Part shown: piece after piece, positions 35,637-45,099 of the stretch
Layout: each line of letters begins with the position of its first letter
Numbering within the stretch: position 1 is the stretch's first letter
NCBI RefSeq assembly: GCF_000176515.1
Contig: NZ_ADAQ01000011.1
Location: 992,001-1,056,000, forward strand
Source of the DNA: Grimontia hollisae CIP 101886
Lineage (GTDB): Bacteria; Pseudomonadota; Gammaproteobacteria; Enterobacterales; Vibrionaceae
Reading direction: 5' to 3'
DNA length: 64,000 nucleotides
Position numbers and translations under genes: made by a program
The notes under the pieces: model-generated
The model's database searches: none
What the model saw: the letters and a program-made list of their open reading frames with translations, nothing else
What the model was told of the DNA's origin: nothing

Positions 35637-37661
35637 TTAATGGACGGTGGGATGTTTGAGTGCAACGAGCACTTTAGCGGCCAGCGTTGCCAGGCTTGAC
35701 GGGGTGACAGACGAAAAATCCACAGCGACAGATTGGCCTACGGTGCCAAGCAATGCGCGGTTAAAACAGGCATGGGATTTCCGGTAACGGGCAGAAACCA
35801 GCCCCAGCCCACCCAGACAGCATTTCTCCAATACCGCGCGCTCCATAGGCCTCGTCAGCGTTTCAATCGCATTGAGCAAGGCCACAAAGCTGGCACTCGG
35901 ATCACTGTCTGCCACCGAATCAAACGCCAGTTCATAGGTCATCAAATCTATCGACACCGCAACGCTGTAACAGCGTCCAGAAAGACGGCGTTTTTTCACC
36001 CTGTCATTGGCCATCACCGCTTGTCCCAGTGTGGCAATATCCCCGGCATCGACGGTATGAGGAAACGACAGCATCACATGCATCGCACCATCGTCATCCC
36101 GGTGGCTTGCCATGACACTTCCAGCCCGGAATACCGGAGCGCTGGCGGCAACATAAAATTCAATACCATTGGATGTATGGTGCCACTCGCCCGCCAGTGC
36201 ACTGATTTCATCAGCACCTAAGTGATTGTGCCAGAAATGGCGCAATGCCTTGGCCTGCTCACATGGCAGGTCGACCGTGTAGCCGAGCACCTGGGCATTG
36301 GCACAGTGCCACTCCCCCATGCTGCCAAGGACTGGCTTTCCCCGCATCCACGCCCAGCGCAGGGTACGTTGCTGGCAAAGGAGCAGCCACTGGTTGAGCA
36401 TCGACCGGGTTTCTTCATCCCGTACATTGCAGCGACCGAGGATCGCCAGACGGGTCAACGGCTGACAAGGAGAAGTCCATTCTGTTTCAGCCGCCCGATA
36501 AGGTACATCCAGCAGCGGATCGCCGGTATGCCCTTTCAGGAAAGACGGCGCAAACGGCGTGATGGAAAAATCATGGTAGAGCCGTTGCAAACCGTCCCCC
36601 CAGCGCCGGGCCATGTCCCGTCCCTGCTGCAAAGAAAAATAGCCCGATTGCCAACTGACACGGCGTGATGGCATGCATCTGGCGACATCGTCAACATGAC
36701 GCTGCAACGCTTCAGCATCCGTATTATCGCCCAACCGAAAACGGAGCGCCGGCACAGGCTGGAAGTCAGTTGTCAGCGGCAGAAGGTGTACGTCCAATGC
36801 CTTAAGTGCTTGCTGGCCTTCCGGCGAGCACAATGTGGGATGAAGCGCAGCTGCCCAGTGTGGCGACAATGTCAGGGTTTCAATCCGTCCTGCTGGCTCT
36901 GGTTTGTCTGCATATTTACCTTGCTTAGGCACCTCGACAGGTAAGGCGCTTCCCACGTTATTGAGCGATTTGGACAACTGACGCCACAACGCCACCATCG
37001 GCCAGCTGCCGGACGTCAGCAGTATCATGGACTCAGGCCGGTAGTAGTGACTGTGATAACGGCGAAGTGCAGTGATATTCAGCAAAGGCAAGGTTTGCGG
37101 CATGCCACCATAAAGCGGCGCACGGGGCAGGCTTAACAATGCCTGTTCAGTGGCGTCCCGGAAACCGGTATGACGCATGTACTCGTCCAGTTCCCGGTAG
37201 AGTGCGCCGTCACATCCGGCCCCGTTTTTCCGCACTATTTCCTGCTCAAAGTCTTCCCCGGTCAGTTGAGGGGAAATCACGCAATCGGCCATAAACCCGA
37301 TACCACGGAGTGCAGAAGCCGGGTCATACCCGGTCAGATGAAAACGGGTACTTTCCTTTTGGGTGGTGGCATTAAATTCCAGCAACGCCAGTTCTGCGCG
37401 CAGGGAAAGAAAAGTGTCCGGCTCTGGGTAACGGGCGGAGCCGCGCAGCACCATATGTTCGAGGGCGTGGGTAATGCCGCTGTCGTCCTCCACCGGGGTG
37501 GGGATCACGATGGCAGCGCTCAGTCTGTCTTCTTCAGACGCCGCGTAGTGCCAGTGCATGGCACCACTGACATGGCGATACCCCACCCAGCCGGTGTCCA
37601 TTTGCTGTTCGTCCGGTGGCAACAGCAACCAGTCCGGTGCAGCAGGATGCAGTTTCGCCAT
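35637..37661 (-). CDS. pqqF: PqqF-like M16 zinc metallopeptidase
   Basis: 674 aa. The inverted zinc motif HxxEH is HALEH at residues 65-69, and Glu157 of GALYRELDEY is the likely third ligand. N-terminal M16 features (PVEDDSGITHALEHMVLRGS) resemble presequence-protease/insulinase peptidases. The second, inactive-like M16 half is weakly conserved. It follows pqqE by 41 bases with AAGGAG at its start, so it closes the pqqABCDE operon and may cut the modified PqqA peptide, as PqqF does elsewhere. It is somewhat shorter than usual PqqF proteins. Confidence 0.72.
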   Translation of the reverse strand: MAKLHPAAPDWLLLPPDEQQMDTGWVGYRHVSGAMHWHYAASEEDRLSAAIVIPTPVEDDSGITHALEHMVLRGSARYPEPDTFLSLRAELALLEFNATTQKESTRFHLTGYDPASALRGIGFMADCVISPQLTGEDFEQEIVRKNGAGCDGALYRELDEYMRHTGFRDATEQALLSLPRAPLYGGMPQTLPLLNITALRRYHSHYYRPESMILLTSGSWPMVALWRQLSKSLNNVGSALPVEVPKQGKYADKPEPAGRIETLTLSPHWAAALHPTLCSPEGQQALKALDVHLLPLTTDFQPVPALRFRLGDNTDAEALQRHVDDVARCMPSRRVSWQSGYFSLQQGRDMARRWGDGLQRLYHDFSITPFAPSFLKGHTGDPLLDVPYRAAETEWTSPCQPLTRLAILGRCNVRDEETRSMLNQWLLLCQQRTLRWAWMRGKPVLGSMGEWHCANAQVLGYTVDLPCEQAKALRHFWHNHLGADEISALAGEWHHTSNGIEFYVAASAPVFRAGSVMASHRDDDGAMHVMLSFPHTVDAGDIATLGQAVMANDRVKKRRLSGRCYSVAVSIDLMTYELAFDSVADSDPSASFVALLNAIETLTRPMERAVLEKCCLGGLGLVSARYRKSHACFNRALLGTVGQSVAVDFSSVTPSSLATLAAKVLVALKHPTVH

Positions 37662-37702
37662 TGCGGCTCCTTACACTTGACGACGCCCTGGGTCTGTTGG
37701 CC

Positions 37703-38833
37703 TTAAGGCTTCACACTGAGGATCATTTGGCTGTTTTTTACCGTTCTTGCCAAGGCGGCACTGTGACAGCCCTGATTGGCTTTCGCCACCGCCTCGTCAA
37801 TCACATGATGATGCGGGGATTTGCTGCACACCGGATCGGCATTCGCCGGATCACCAGTCAACAGCATCGCCTGACAGCGACAACCACCAAAATCGTTTTC
37901 CCGCTCATTACAGCTTCGGCAAGGTTCCCGCATCCAGTCAAATCCGCGGAAGTGATTAAAACTTTCTGAGTCCTGCCAGATGTAGGAAAGTGAGTGCTCC
38001 TTCACGTTTGGATGGGATAAATCCAGCATCGCGGCGCTGTGACAAGGCAGGGCTTTGCCATCCGGGGCGATATTGATGAACAGGTTCCCCCAGCCGCTCA
38101 TACAAGGCTTGGGGCGGGTTTCATGATAATCAGGAGTAACGAAGATAAATTTGGGCCCGGCACCGTTTTGGCTGTCACGAAGTGCGTTTACCTTGCCTTC
38201 AGCGTCTTCAATCTGGCGTTGCGACGGCAAGAGCGCGTCACGGTTGTGCAGCGCCCAGCCGTAGTATTGTGAGGTGGCAAGCTCCACAAAATCCGCGTCA
38301 AGTTCAACCGCAAGCGCCATGATCGCGTCAATCGATTCAATGTTCTGGCGGGTGATCACGACATTCATCACCATAGGAAACCCTGCATCTTTCACCGCCT
38401 TGAACATGACTTTTTTGTGTTCAAAGGCGTGACGCTTTCCGGCAATGGCATCGCTTAAATCCGGGTCGGCGGACTGGAAACTGATTTGGATATGGTCAAG
38501 CCCGGCCGATTTCAGCGCCAGAATGCGTTTTTCATTCAGCCCGACCGCCGAGGTAATCAGGTTGGTGTAGTAGCCAAGCGCGTTGGCGTGGGCAACCAGT
38601 TGCTCCAGATCGCGGCGCATCAAGGGCTCACCACCAGAAAAACCGAGTTGCACTGCCCCAAGCTCCCGCCCTTCTTCCAGCACCCGGCACCACTCTTCGG
38701 TAGAAAGCTCGTCGTCCGGGTCGCCAAGGTTTAATGGGTTGGCGCAATAGGCACAATGCAGCGGACAGCGGTAGGTCAGCTCTGCCAGCAGCCAGAGCGG
38801 CGGGTTAACAGGTTTCAAGCCATTTTTTGTCAC
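37703..38833 (-). CDS. pqqE: PQQ biosynthesis radical SAM enzyme PqqE
   Basis: 376 aa. Joins the Glu and Tyr side chains of PqqA through a carbon-carbon bond, using S-adenosylmethionine. The radical SAM motif is CPLHCAYC, Cys23, Cys27 and Cys30. [16 protein letters not shown] is the usual GGEP stretch. The SPASM domain cysteines follow in [42 protein letters not shown] and VCSKSPHH. The start overlaps pqqD by 29 bases. Confidence 0.97.
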   Translation of the reverse strand: MTKNGLKPVNPPLWLLAELTYRCPLHCAYCANPLNLGDPDDELSTEEWCRVLEEGRELGAVQLGFSGGEPLMRRDLEQLVAHANALGYYTNLITSAVGLNEKRILALKSAGLDHIQISFQSADPDLSDAIAGKRHAFEHKKVMFKAVKDAGFPMVMNVVITRQNIESIDAIMALAVELDADFVELATSQYYGWALHNRDALLPSQRQIEDAEGKVNALRDSQNGAGPKFIFVTPDYHETRPKPCMSGWGNLFINIAPDGKALPCHSAAMLDLSHPNVKEHSLSYIWQDSESFNHFRGFDWMREPCRSCNERENDFGGCRCQAMLLTGDPANADPVCSKSPHHHVIDEAVAKANQGCHSAALARTVKNSQMILSVKP

Positions 38834-39071
38834 AGGCGACCTCCACGAACTCGTTCACATCCCCGGCCAAATCCACACCGGGGAATTTTTCTTCCAGACG
38901 TGCGATCGCCGCAGTGACGGAGCTTGGCATATCGAACTGCATCAGGATTTCAGCGGCGCTTTCGCTCAGTTTGACCATGCCTTCCGGATAAAGCAGGACA
39001 TGGCAGTCCTGCGCTTTTTCAAACTGCATCCGGAACATGCTGTTGCGCTGATAAACCGTGTCACTGTTCAT
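38805..39071 (-). CDS. pqqD: PqqA-binding chaperone PqqD
   Basis: 88 aa, the usual size. Small winged-helix RRE protein that binds PqqA and presents it to PqqE. Features: [23 protein letters not shown], then [23 protein letters not shown]. It lies 24 bases after pqqC and overlaps pqqE, in the standard order. Confidence 0.95.
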   Translation of the reverse strand: MNSDTVYQRNSMFRMQFEKAQDCHVLLYPEGMVKLSESAAEILMQFDMPSSVTAAIARLEEKFPGVDLAGDVNEFVEVACDKKWLETC

Positions 39072-39095
39072 ATCGCCTCCCTGTACGTTTTCTGG

Positions 39096-39854
39096 TTACC
39101 GGTCAAGTGCGTGGTGCCAGACCGGTTTGTCAGTGATCCCAACATAAGGCGGTCGGTCAAATTCGTATGCCATGCTGATGGCATCGAGCAGCGACCAAAG
39201 GATATCGAGCTTAAATTGCAGGATGTTGAGCGCCTGTGCCTGCTGTTCAGCCGTCCGGAAATGGTCAAGCGTGATTGACAGGCCATGCTCAACATCACGG
39301 CGCGCCTGACTGAGACGCTGGCGGAAATAGGTCAGCCCTTCCGGGTCAATCCAGGCGTAATGGCTGGGCCAGGAATCGAGACGTGACTGGTGGATTTCCG
39401 GTGCGAACAGTTCCGTCAGCGACGAGCACGCTGCTTGCTGCCAGGTGGCACGGCGGGCGAAATTGACGTAGGCATCCACCGCGAAACGTACCCCCGGCAA
39501 CACCCATTTTTCGTCAATCACATCCTGACGGTTAAGCCCCACCGCCTCGGCCAGCCGCAACCAGGCTTCAATCCCGCCCCATTTGCAATCAAGGCTCTTG
39601 TGGCCGTCATGGTCAAGAATGCGCTGTACCCACTCCCGGCGGATTTCCGGGTCACGGCAGTTCGCCATGATGGCGGCATCCTTGACCGGAATTGATGTCT
39701 GGTAATAGAAACGGTTTGCCACCCAGGCACGAATTTGCGCTTTACTGCATTTCCCAGCATACATGGCTTGATGAAAGGGATGGTGAATGTGGTAGTACTG
39801 TCCTTTTGCCAGCAGCGCCTGCTGGAATTCCTCTCGCGTCATTGCCGTTGCCAT
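39096..39854 (-). CDS. pqqC: Pyrroloquinoline-quinone synthase PqqC
   Basis: 252 aa from the ATG at 39854 (GGGAGG site); a TTG six codons upstream is the alternative. Performs the final ring closure and eight-electron oxidation to PQQ, without a metal. Family segments are [47 protein letters not shown] and [17 protein letters not shown]. The gene lies between pqqB and pqqD. Confidence 0.97.
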   Translation of the reverse strand: MATAMTREEFQQALLAKGQYYHIHHPFHQAMYAGKCSKAQIRAWVANRFYYQTSIPVKDAAIMANCRDPEIRREWVQRILDHDGHKSLDCKWGGIEAWLRLAEAVGLNRQDVIDEKWVLPGVRFAVDAYVNFARRATWQQAACSSLTELFAPEIHQSRLDSWPSHYAWIDPEGLTYFRQRLSQARRDVEHGLSITLDHFRTAEQQAQALNILQFKLDILWSLLDAISMAYEFDRPPYVGITDKPVWHHALDR

Positions 39855-39868
39855 GGCGCCTCCCTGCG

Positions 39869-40786
39869 TCAAATTTCAATCGTCATGCCGTCGAAGGCAA
39901 TCTCTACCCCGGCATCAAGTACCGCCTGATGCTGTGGTGAGTCTGGATCCAAAATGGGGTTGGTGTTATTGATATGGATGAGCACCTTGCGCGGCTTGGT
40001 GAAACCTTCCATCAGCGCCAGCATACCGTCATCCCCCGACACTGACAGGTGGCCCATTTCTGAACCCAGCGAGGTGCCGACGCCTTCGCGGATCATTTCA
40101 TCATCGGTCCAGAGTGTGCCATCCATCATCACACAATCCGCCTCGTCCATCGCCGCAAGCACAGACGCTTCGGGTGCGCCGAGTCCTGGCGCATAAAACA
40201 GGGTCGCCCCGCTGCGGGTATCAACAATCTTGAGGCCAATGTTATCACCCGGGCGCGCACGGTTGCGGTAAGGCGAAAACGGCGGCGCATTAGAAGAAAG
40301 GGAGACAGGATGAAAAGCAAGGTGTGGCACGGCTGGAATGCGCCAGCCTTCGGGGGAATGGATATCAACGGTGTGGGTCTCATAGCCGCCGTCCCAGTGT
40401 TTCATCATCGACAGGATGGGATAACTGGTTGTGAGCTCTTCCGCCACTTCCGGTGTGCAATAAAGCGCAAGCGGCAGCCCTTCACGCAAGATCAAAAGCC
40501 CGGTCGTGTGGTCAATCTGTGCATCAGTCACCACCACCGCGCCGATAGCCGAACCGCGCGCACCCTCCACCCTGGTAAGCCGGGGGGATGCATTGATTTG
40601 CTGGCGAATATCCGGGGAGGCGTTAATCACGACCCAGTTGTCACCGTCATCGCTTACCGCGATGGAAGATTGCGTACGTGGCACCGCACGGCTGGCGCCC
40701 TTTCTTACCGACCGGCACATCCGGCAGTGACAATTCCACTGTGGGAACCCGCCACCCGCGGCTGAGCCTAACACCAAGATCTGCAT
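39869..40786 (-). CDS. pqqB: PQQ biosynthesis protein PqqB
   Basis: 305 aa metallo-beta-lactamase-fold protein of the coenzyme PQQ pathway, proposed to hydroxylate the processed Glu-Tyr dipeptide. The start [20 protein letters not shown] with its CxC/Cys cluster is characteristic, as are [17 protein letters not shown] and the late [20 protein letters not shown]. It has no signal peptide. It follows pqqA after a hairpin and precedes pqqC. Confidence 0.96.
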   Translation of the reverse strand: MQILVLGSAAGGGFPQWNCHCRMCRSVRKGASRAVPRTQSSIAVSDDGDNWVVINASPDIRQQINASPRLTRVEGARGSAIGAVVVTDAQIDHTTGLLILREGLPLALYCTPEVAEELTTSYPILSMMKHWDGGYETHTVDIHSPEGWRIPAVPHLAFHPVSLSSNAPPFSPYRNRARPGDNIGLKIVDTRSGATLFYAPGLGAPEASVLAAMDEADCVMMDGTLWTDDEMIREGVGTSLGSEMGHLSVSGDDGMLALMEGFTKPRKVLIHINNTNPILDPDSPQHQAVLDAGVEIAFDGMTIEI

Positions 40787-40829
40787 CCATTCACCTCGCT
40801 GCCTGTCACCGTGTGGAAAGGAAAAATAG

Positions 40830-40881
40830 AAACGGGATGCTCCCAGGGTCTGTTAACCCTATAGAAAGGTGCATCCCGTTT
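40830..40881 (-). terminator. Hairpin between pqqA and pqqB, likely partial terminator
   Basis: AAACGGGATGC (40830-40840) pairs with GCATCCCGTTT (40871-40881). An inner AGGGT/ACCCT pairing lies at 40845-40860. On the minus strand the stem is followed by CTATTTTT. Placed in the pqqA-pqqB gap, it would let pqqA be made in excess over the enzymes. Confidence 0.8.
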
Positions 40882-40890
40882 ATCAGCTAC

Positions 40891-40962
40891 TTAGCGGTTA
40901 CTGATGTAAAGCGTGACCTCAAAACCGAGTCTGAGTTCTGTGTAGCTAGGCTTCTTCCACAT
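40891..40962 (-). CDS. pqqA: PqqA, the peptide precursor of PQQ
   Basis: 23 codons and TAA. The peptide begins [13 protein letters not shown] and ends TLYISNR, with the precursor residues Glu15 and Tyr19 in the E-x3-Y spacing required for PQQ. AAGGAG lies seven bases before the ATG at 40962. It is one of the shortest genes in the window and too small for the usual length cut-off. It is the first gene of the pqq operon. Confidence 0.96.
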   Translation of the reverse strand: MWKKPSYTELRLGFEVTLYISNR

Positions 40963-41081
40963 ATTGTCGCTCCTTGTACCAATATATCGAGACACAACTT
41001 GCCTCCTGATTTAGCCTATGCACATGAACAAAAATGACCAATCCTACTTTGTGATGATTTCTCTCATCTAAGACACGGATT

Positions 41082-43223
41082 TTATCTCCCTGATCGGCGC
41101 AGCGTTGTCTCCACAGAAGACTCAGCGATGGTTACCGGAATCGCCTTACCAACAGCACCGTTTTTACGCCGCCGTTTCCCGTATTTTTCCGCCACACAGC
41201 GGGTGTTGTCATGGATGATGGCCAGGCAGGCAAAGCACTGCACGCACTCGTTGTAATCAATGGTGCCATCTTTGTGGATAGCATTGATCCCACAGTGTTT
41301 TTCACAAAGTTGGCAGGGACTGCCACACTCCTTCCTACGCGTCAGCCAACTAAAAAGCCGAAACCTGCCAAGCACCGCCAGTCCGGCGCCCAACGGGCAC
41401 AAATACCGGCAATAGGCTTTGTGGATTTTGGCACTGATAAAGAGCAGTAAAACGGCGTAAATGACGAACGGTGCACTTCGCACAAATACCAGGGTCACCG
41501 CAGTTTTGAACGGTTCGATTTCCGCCAGGGTTTCGGCAAGGGACAGGCTGTAAAACGCCGTTATCACCAACACAAGAAGCACGGCATATTTCATATAAAT
41601 CAGGCGCCTGTGCAGCAGGTCACTGACCTTCCATTGCCGGATACGAAGCTTCCCGGCGGCAGCAGCCACCAACTCCTGCATCGCACCAAATGGGCACAGC
41701 CAGCCGCAGAAAAGCCCCCTACCCCACAAAAAGAGGCTGACAAACACGTAGCTCCAGAGGATGAACAGGACGGGATCGAGCAAAAAAACCTGAATATCAA
41801 ATCCTTGCCACAGAGACAGCAACAAGGTGTAGATATTGACGACAGAGAGCTGCCCCTGGGCGTAAAAGCCGATAAAAAGAATGATAAAACAAAGAGACAA
41901 CAACCTTACCGGCGTCAGGAACTGGCCAAACACCGCCAGCCGGTGCTGGAACACAAACACGCCGGTCAGCAGAACGAGATAAAGGGCTAACACGCTGATT
42001 TCCAAGCTTCTGTCCAGCCAAATCCGCTGCCAGAGAGGTAAAGGCTTCGATAACGGCTCAACCGCGGTTAACACAGCTTCGGGCAGTGTGTAACGGGTAG
42101 AAACAGCGATGGTTTCTGATTCCAGAAAATTCTTTTTCACCTGAACATTCATCCCGACCGTGATTGGCAGTGACGGGTCAAAGCCACTCTGATCAGAAAA
42201 AGTGAAAACATGGGTACGGTCAAAAGGTGCCAGATCAACAGCCAGCACCGGCGGCTGGGCATGGTAAAGATCAGCGTCACGGAGTGCCAGCGGGCTGGCT
42301 TCCTGTTTGAGTGTCAGCCGCTGGGGAATCGTGCCGGCCACAAAGTCTTCCGCCACATGGTGATAGCCACCCCGTGAACCTACCAGCACCGCAATTTCGC
42401 CCGGCTCCAGTGTATTCATGATGCGGGTATATTCCCCTTCGCCGAGCAGGTTTTTTCCCACCAGTGGTGGGTTCAGTACCGCGAGGGTTAGATCCAGGAA
42501 TGGCACATCATCGCTGGCTGACGCTTCACGGGCGTGGGTAATCCGCTCAGGCGTGGTGTTCAGTGCGCTTTCTGCTTCTTCATCGCTGAGTTGCCAGTGA
42601 AACAGCAACCCTTCGCTGCGAAGTGCATCGAGCGTTCTCGGACTGAAATCTTCGGTATTCAGGATGGCTTGCGTGGCTGAGCCAAACCCGGAAAGCCGTG
42701 ACTGCGCCACCTTACGCGCAGCCGCAATAATGGTGTCATGCACCACCATCACCGACACCGTGGCCTTGGTGACACCATCAAAATAGACGATGTCGTCGCT
42801 GGCGATCCGCTGTTGACTGCTTCCCACCAGTACCTGCTGTTTCAGCGACAACCCCTGATACTGACGGATAAAATCAACCAGAGGCTTCTCACCAAGGCCA
42901 TGCAGGAAAATCGGTTCATGGTGTCCCAGCAGCACCAGACCCACAATCCGTCCTTCGGTGTCGAGACCAACCCGCAGGTTAATGGTGTCGCCGGAAAAAC
43001 CGGGGAAATTAGTGAGGTTGTCAGTTTCAAACAGATAACCGATCGGCTGGTCGAGTTGGTAGATGTCAGTGACAGGCAAGGCGTCTTGCGACGCTTTCAT
43101 CCGGGTCGCACTGGGAAAGAGTGCAGCGGCTTCCTCACTCACTTCCAGCCAGGGAGATGCGGCAACAAGAAAGGGCAATAACATGAGAAGCAACCACAGT
43201 GTCAGGGCACTACGCCAACGCAT
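41082..43223 (-). CDS. NosR-like membrane protein with FMN-binding and 4Fe-4S domains
   Basis: 713 aa. Signal peptide (LTLWLLLMLLPFLVAASP), then a periplasmic FMN-binding domain (about residues 60-170) with DGVTKATVSVMVVHDTI in the place of the NosR flavinylation motif (S/T-x-A-T). A long periplasmic stretch, then several membrane spans from about residue 400. The membrane part has two CxxxCP motifs (CGWLCPFGAMQELV, CRYLCPLGAG), and the end has two ferredoxin-like clusters (CQLCEKHC; CVQCFAC). NosR feeds electrons to nitrous-oxide reductase, but no nos genes are present. It lies between pqqA and the aldehyde dehydrogenase, so a redox role in alcohol oxidation is suspected. Confidence 0.84.
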   Translation of the reverse strand: MRWRSALTLWLLLMLLPFLVAASPWLEVSEEAAALFPSATRMKASQDALPVTDIYQLDQPIGYLFETDNLTNFPGFSGDTINLRVGLDTEGRIVGLVLLGHHEPIFLHGLGEKPLVDFIRQYQGLSLKQQVLVGSSQQRIASDDIVYFDGVTKATVSVMVVHDTIIAAARKVAQSRLSGFGSATQAILNTEDFSPRTLDALRSEGLLFHWQLSDEEAESALNTTPERITHAREASASDDVPFLDLTLAVLNPPLVGKNLLGEGEYTRIMNTLEPGEIAVLVGSRGGYHHVAEDFVAGTIPQRLTLKQEASPLALRDADLYHAQPPVLAVDLAPFDRTHVFTFSDQSGFDPSLPITVGMNVQVKKNFLESETIAVSTRYTLPEAVLTAVEPLSKPLPLWQRIWLDRSLEISVLALYLVLLTGVFVFQHRLAVFGQFLTPVRLLSLCFIILFIGFYAQGQLSVVNIYTLLLSLWQGFDIQVFLLDPVLFILWSYVFVSLFLWGRGLFCGWLCPFGAMQELVAAAAGKLRIRQWKVSDLLHRRLIYMKYAVLLVLVITAFYSLSLAETLAEIEPFKTAVTLVFVRSAPFVIYAVLLLFISAKIHKAYCRYLCPLGAGLAVLGRFRLFSWLTRRKECGSPCQLCEKHCGINAIHKDGTIDYNECVQCFACLAIIHDNTRCVAEKYGKRRRKNGAVGKAIPVTIAESSVETTLRRSGR

Positions 43224-43255
43224 GATACACCTTCATTTTTTATGTTATGCAGGTG

Positions 43256-43279
43256 AAAAAAGCGGGGCTGCTGCCCCGC
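43256..43279 (-). terminator. Terminator after the aldehyde dehydrogenase gene
   Basis: GCGGGGC (43262-43268), loop TGCT, then GCCCCGC (43273-43279). The A run at 43256-43261 is a T run on the minus strand, directly after the stem. It separates the dehydrogenase from the NosR-like gene. Confidence 0.87.
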
Positions 43280-43343
43280 AATGTTCCTGCCTCTGGCAGC
43301 ACCGGAGGGCAGCTGCCATCAGACAAGCGGACGTCGCGTCTGG

Positions 43344-44852
43344 TTAGAAGAAACCTAACGGATTGATGTCGTAGCTCACCAACAGGTTTTTGGTCTGCTG
43401 GTAGTGGTTGAGCATCATCTTATGGTTTTCACGGCCGATACCGGATTTCTTGTACCCCCCGAATGCGGCATGTGCCGGGTAGAGGTGGTAACAGTTGGTC
43501 CAGACACGACCCGCTTCAATCGCACGGCCAACACGGTACGCACGGTTGATATCACGGGTCCAAAGGCCCGCCCCCAGACCGTATTCGGTGTCGTTGGCAA
43601 TCGCCAGCGCTTCCGCTTCATCTTTAAAGGTCACCACGCTCACCACCGGTCCAAAGATCTCCTCCTGGAACACACGCATGTGGTTGTCACCTTTCAGGAT
43701 GGTTGGCTGGATGTAGTAACCGCCACCAAAGTCTGCGGCTTCACCGCCTAGCAGCACTTCTGCACCTTCTGCACGGCCGATATCGAAGTAGCCTTTGATC
43801 TTGTCAAACTGCTCGTTGGAGGCCTGCGCGCCGACCTGGGTTTCAGTATCCAGCGGGTTGCCGTGCTTGATGGATTTCGCACGCTCAATCACCCTGGCGA
43901 TGAAGTCATCATAGATGCTTTCCTGAACCAGCAGGCGTGACGGACAGGTACACACCTCACCCTGGTTGAAGAATGCCAGCACGCAGCCTTCAACGGCTTT
44001 GCTGATGAACTCGTCTTCCTGCTGCATCACGTCTTCGAAATAGATGTTTGGCGATTTACCGCCCAGCTCAACGGTCGATGGGATCAGGTTGTCAGCCGCA
44101 CAGCGAAGGACATGGTTACCAATCGCGGTAGAGCCTGTAAACGCTATTTTTGCAATGCGTTCTGAGGTTGCCAGCGCCTGTCCTGCTTCCGGCCCCATGC
44201 CGTTGACGACATTCAGCACACCCGGTGGCAGCAGGTCACCGATGATTTCCATCAGCAACAGGATGGTGGTTGGCGTCTGCTCCGCCGGTTTCAGGACAAT
44301 ACAGTTGCCTGCCGCCAGTGCCGGTGCCAGTTTCCATGCTGCCATCAACAGAGGGAAATTCCACGGAATAATTTGACCGACAACGCCCAGAGGTTCATGG
44401 ATGTGATAGGCCACGGTTTTGGCATCAATTTCTGCCGCAGAGCCCTCTTGCGCACGGATCGCGCCAGCAAAATAGCGGAAATGATCCACACTGAGCGGGA
44501 TGTCAGCCGCAAGCGTTTCGCGCACTGCCTTACCGTTTTCCCAGGTTTCTGCAACCGCCAGATATTCGAGATTGGCTTCAATACGATCGGCGATTTTGAG
44601 CAGGATGTTGGCACGTTCAGTTGCAGAGGTTGCCCCCCAGCTGGCTTTGGCTGCGTGGGCAGCGTCCAGCGCAAGCTCGATATCTTCTGCAGTCGAACGT
44701 GGAATTTCCGCGATTGGATCACCGGTGCAAGGCGAGGTATCCGTGAAGTACTGTCCCTTGATTGGCGGGACCCAATCACCGCCGATGTAGTTTGCATAAC
44801 GCGATTTAAAATTAACAACGGCGCCATCGGTATTTGGTTTTGCGTAAATCAT
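43344..44852 (-). CDS. exaC: NAD-dependent aldehyde dehydrogenase, ExaC-like
   Basis: 502 aa from the ATG at 44852; the longer frame to 44963 has no homology. Oxidises the aldehyde produced by the alcohol dehydrogenase. The catalytic cysteine is in [15 protein letters not shown], the general-base Glu in [11 protein letters not shown], and the NAD-binding stretch is [35 protein letters not shown] is typical of ExaC/acetaldehyde dehydrogenases. No signal peptide, so it works in the cytosol. It lies next to the second PQQ dehydrogenase, as in the Pseudomonas ethanol-oxidation cluster. Confidence 0.9.
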   Translation of the reverse strand: MIYAKPNTDGAVVNFKSRYANYIGGDWVPPIKGQYFTDTSPCTGDPIAEIPRSTAEDIELALDAAHAAKASWGATSATERANILLKIADRIEANLEYLAVAETWENGKAVRETLAADIPLSVDHFRYFAGAIRAQEGSAAEIDAKTVAYHIHEPLGVVGQIIPWNFPLLMAAWKLAPALAAGNCIVLKPAEQTPTTILLLMEIIGDLLPPGVLNVVNGMGPEAGQALATSERIAKIAFTGSTAIGNHVLRCAADNLIPSTVELGGKSPNIYFEDVMQQEDEFISKAVEGCVLAFFNQGEVCTCPSRLLVQESIYDDFIARVIERAKSIKHGNPLDTETQVGAQASNEQFDKIKGYFDIGRAEGAEVLLGGEAADFGGGYYIQPTILKGDNHMRVFQEEIFGPVVSVVTFKDEAEALAIANDTEYGLGAGLWTRDINRAYRVGRAIEAGRVWTNCYHLYPAHAAFGGYKKSGIGRENHKMMLNHYQQTKNLLVSYDINPLGFF

Positions 44853-45044
44853 TGTCCACCCCTGTATGTTGGTGAGATTCCCTGTGTCATCCCTGACAGG
44901 CCGGCGAAACGGCGTCAGGCGTTGTTGTAGTACCAGTATGGAATGACCAGTAAATCTCTCCATCGCCCCTTGGTTGGCAATATCTCATACTTTGGAGGGA
45001 GACAATGGGGAGGAGAGCCCTGTTGCGAGACATCCAAACGCAAA

Positions 45045-45069
45045 CAAGGCTGGGGATAGCCCAGCCTTG
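45045..45069 (-). terminator. Hairpin after the second PQQ alcohol dehydrogenase
   Basis: CAAGGCTGGG (45045-45054) pairs with CCCAGCCTTG (45060-45069) around a five-base loop. On the minus strand it is followed by TTTGCGTTTG, a weak T tract. Confidence 0.68.
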
Positions 45070-45099
45070 CTACATTTACTACCAGAAAAAACTGTCGTC

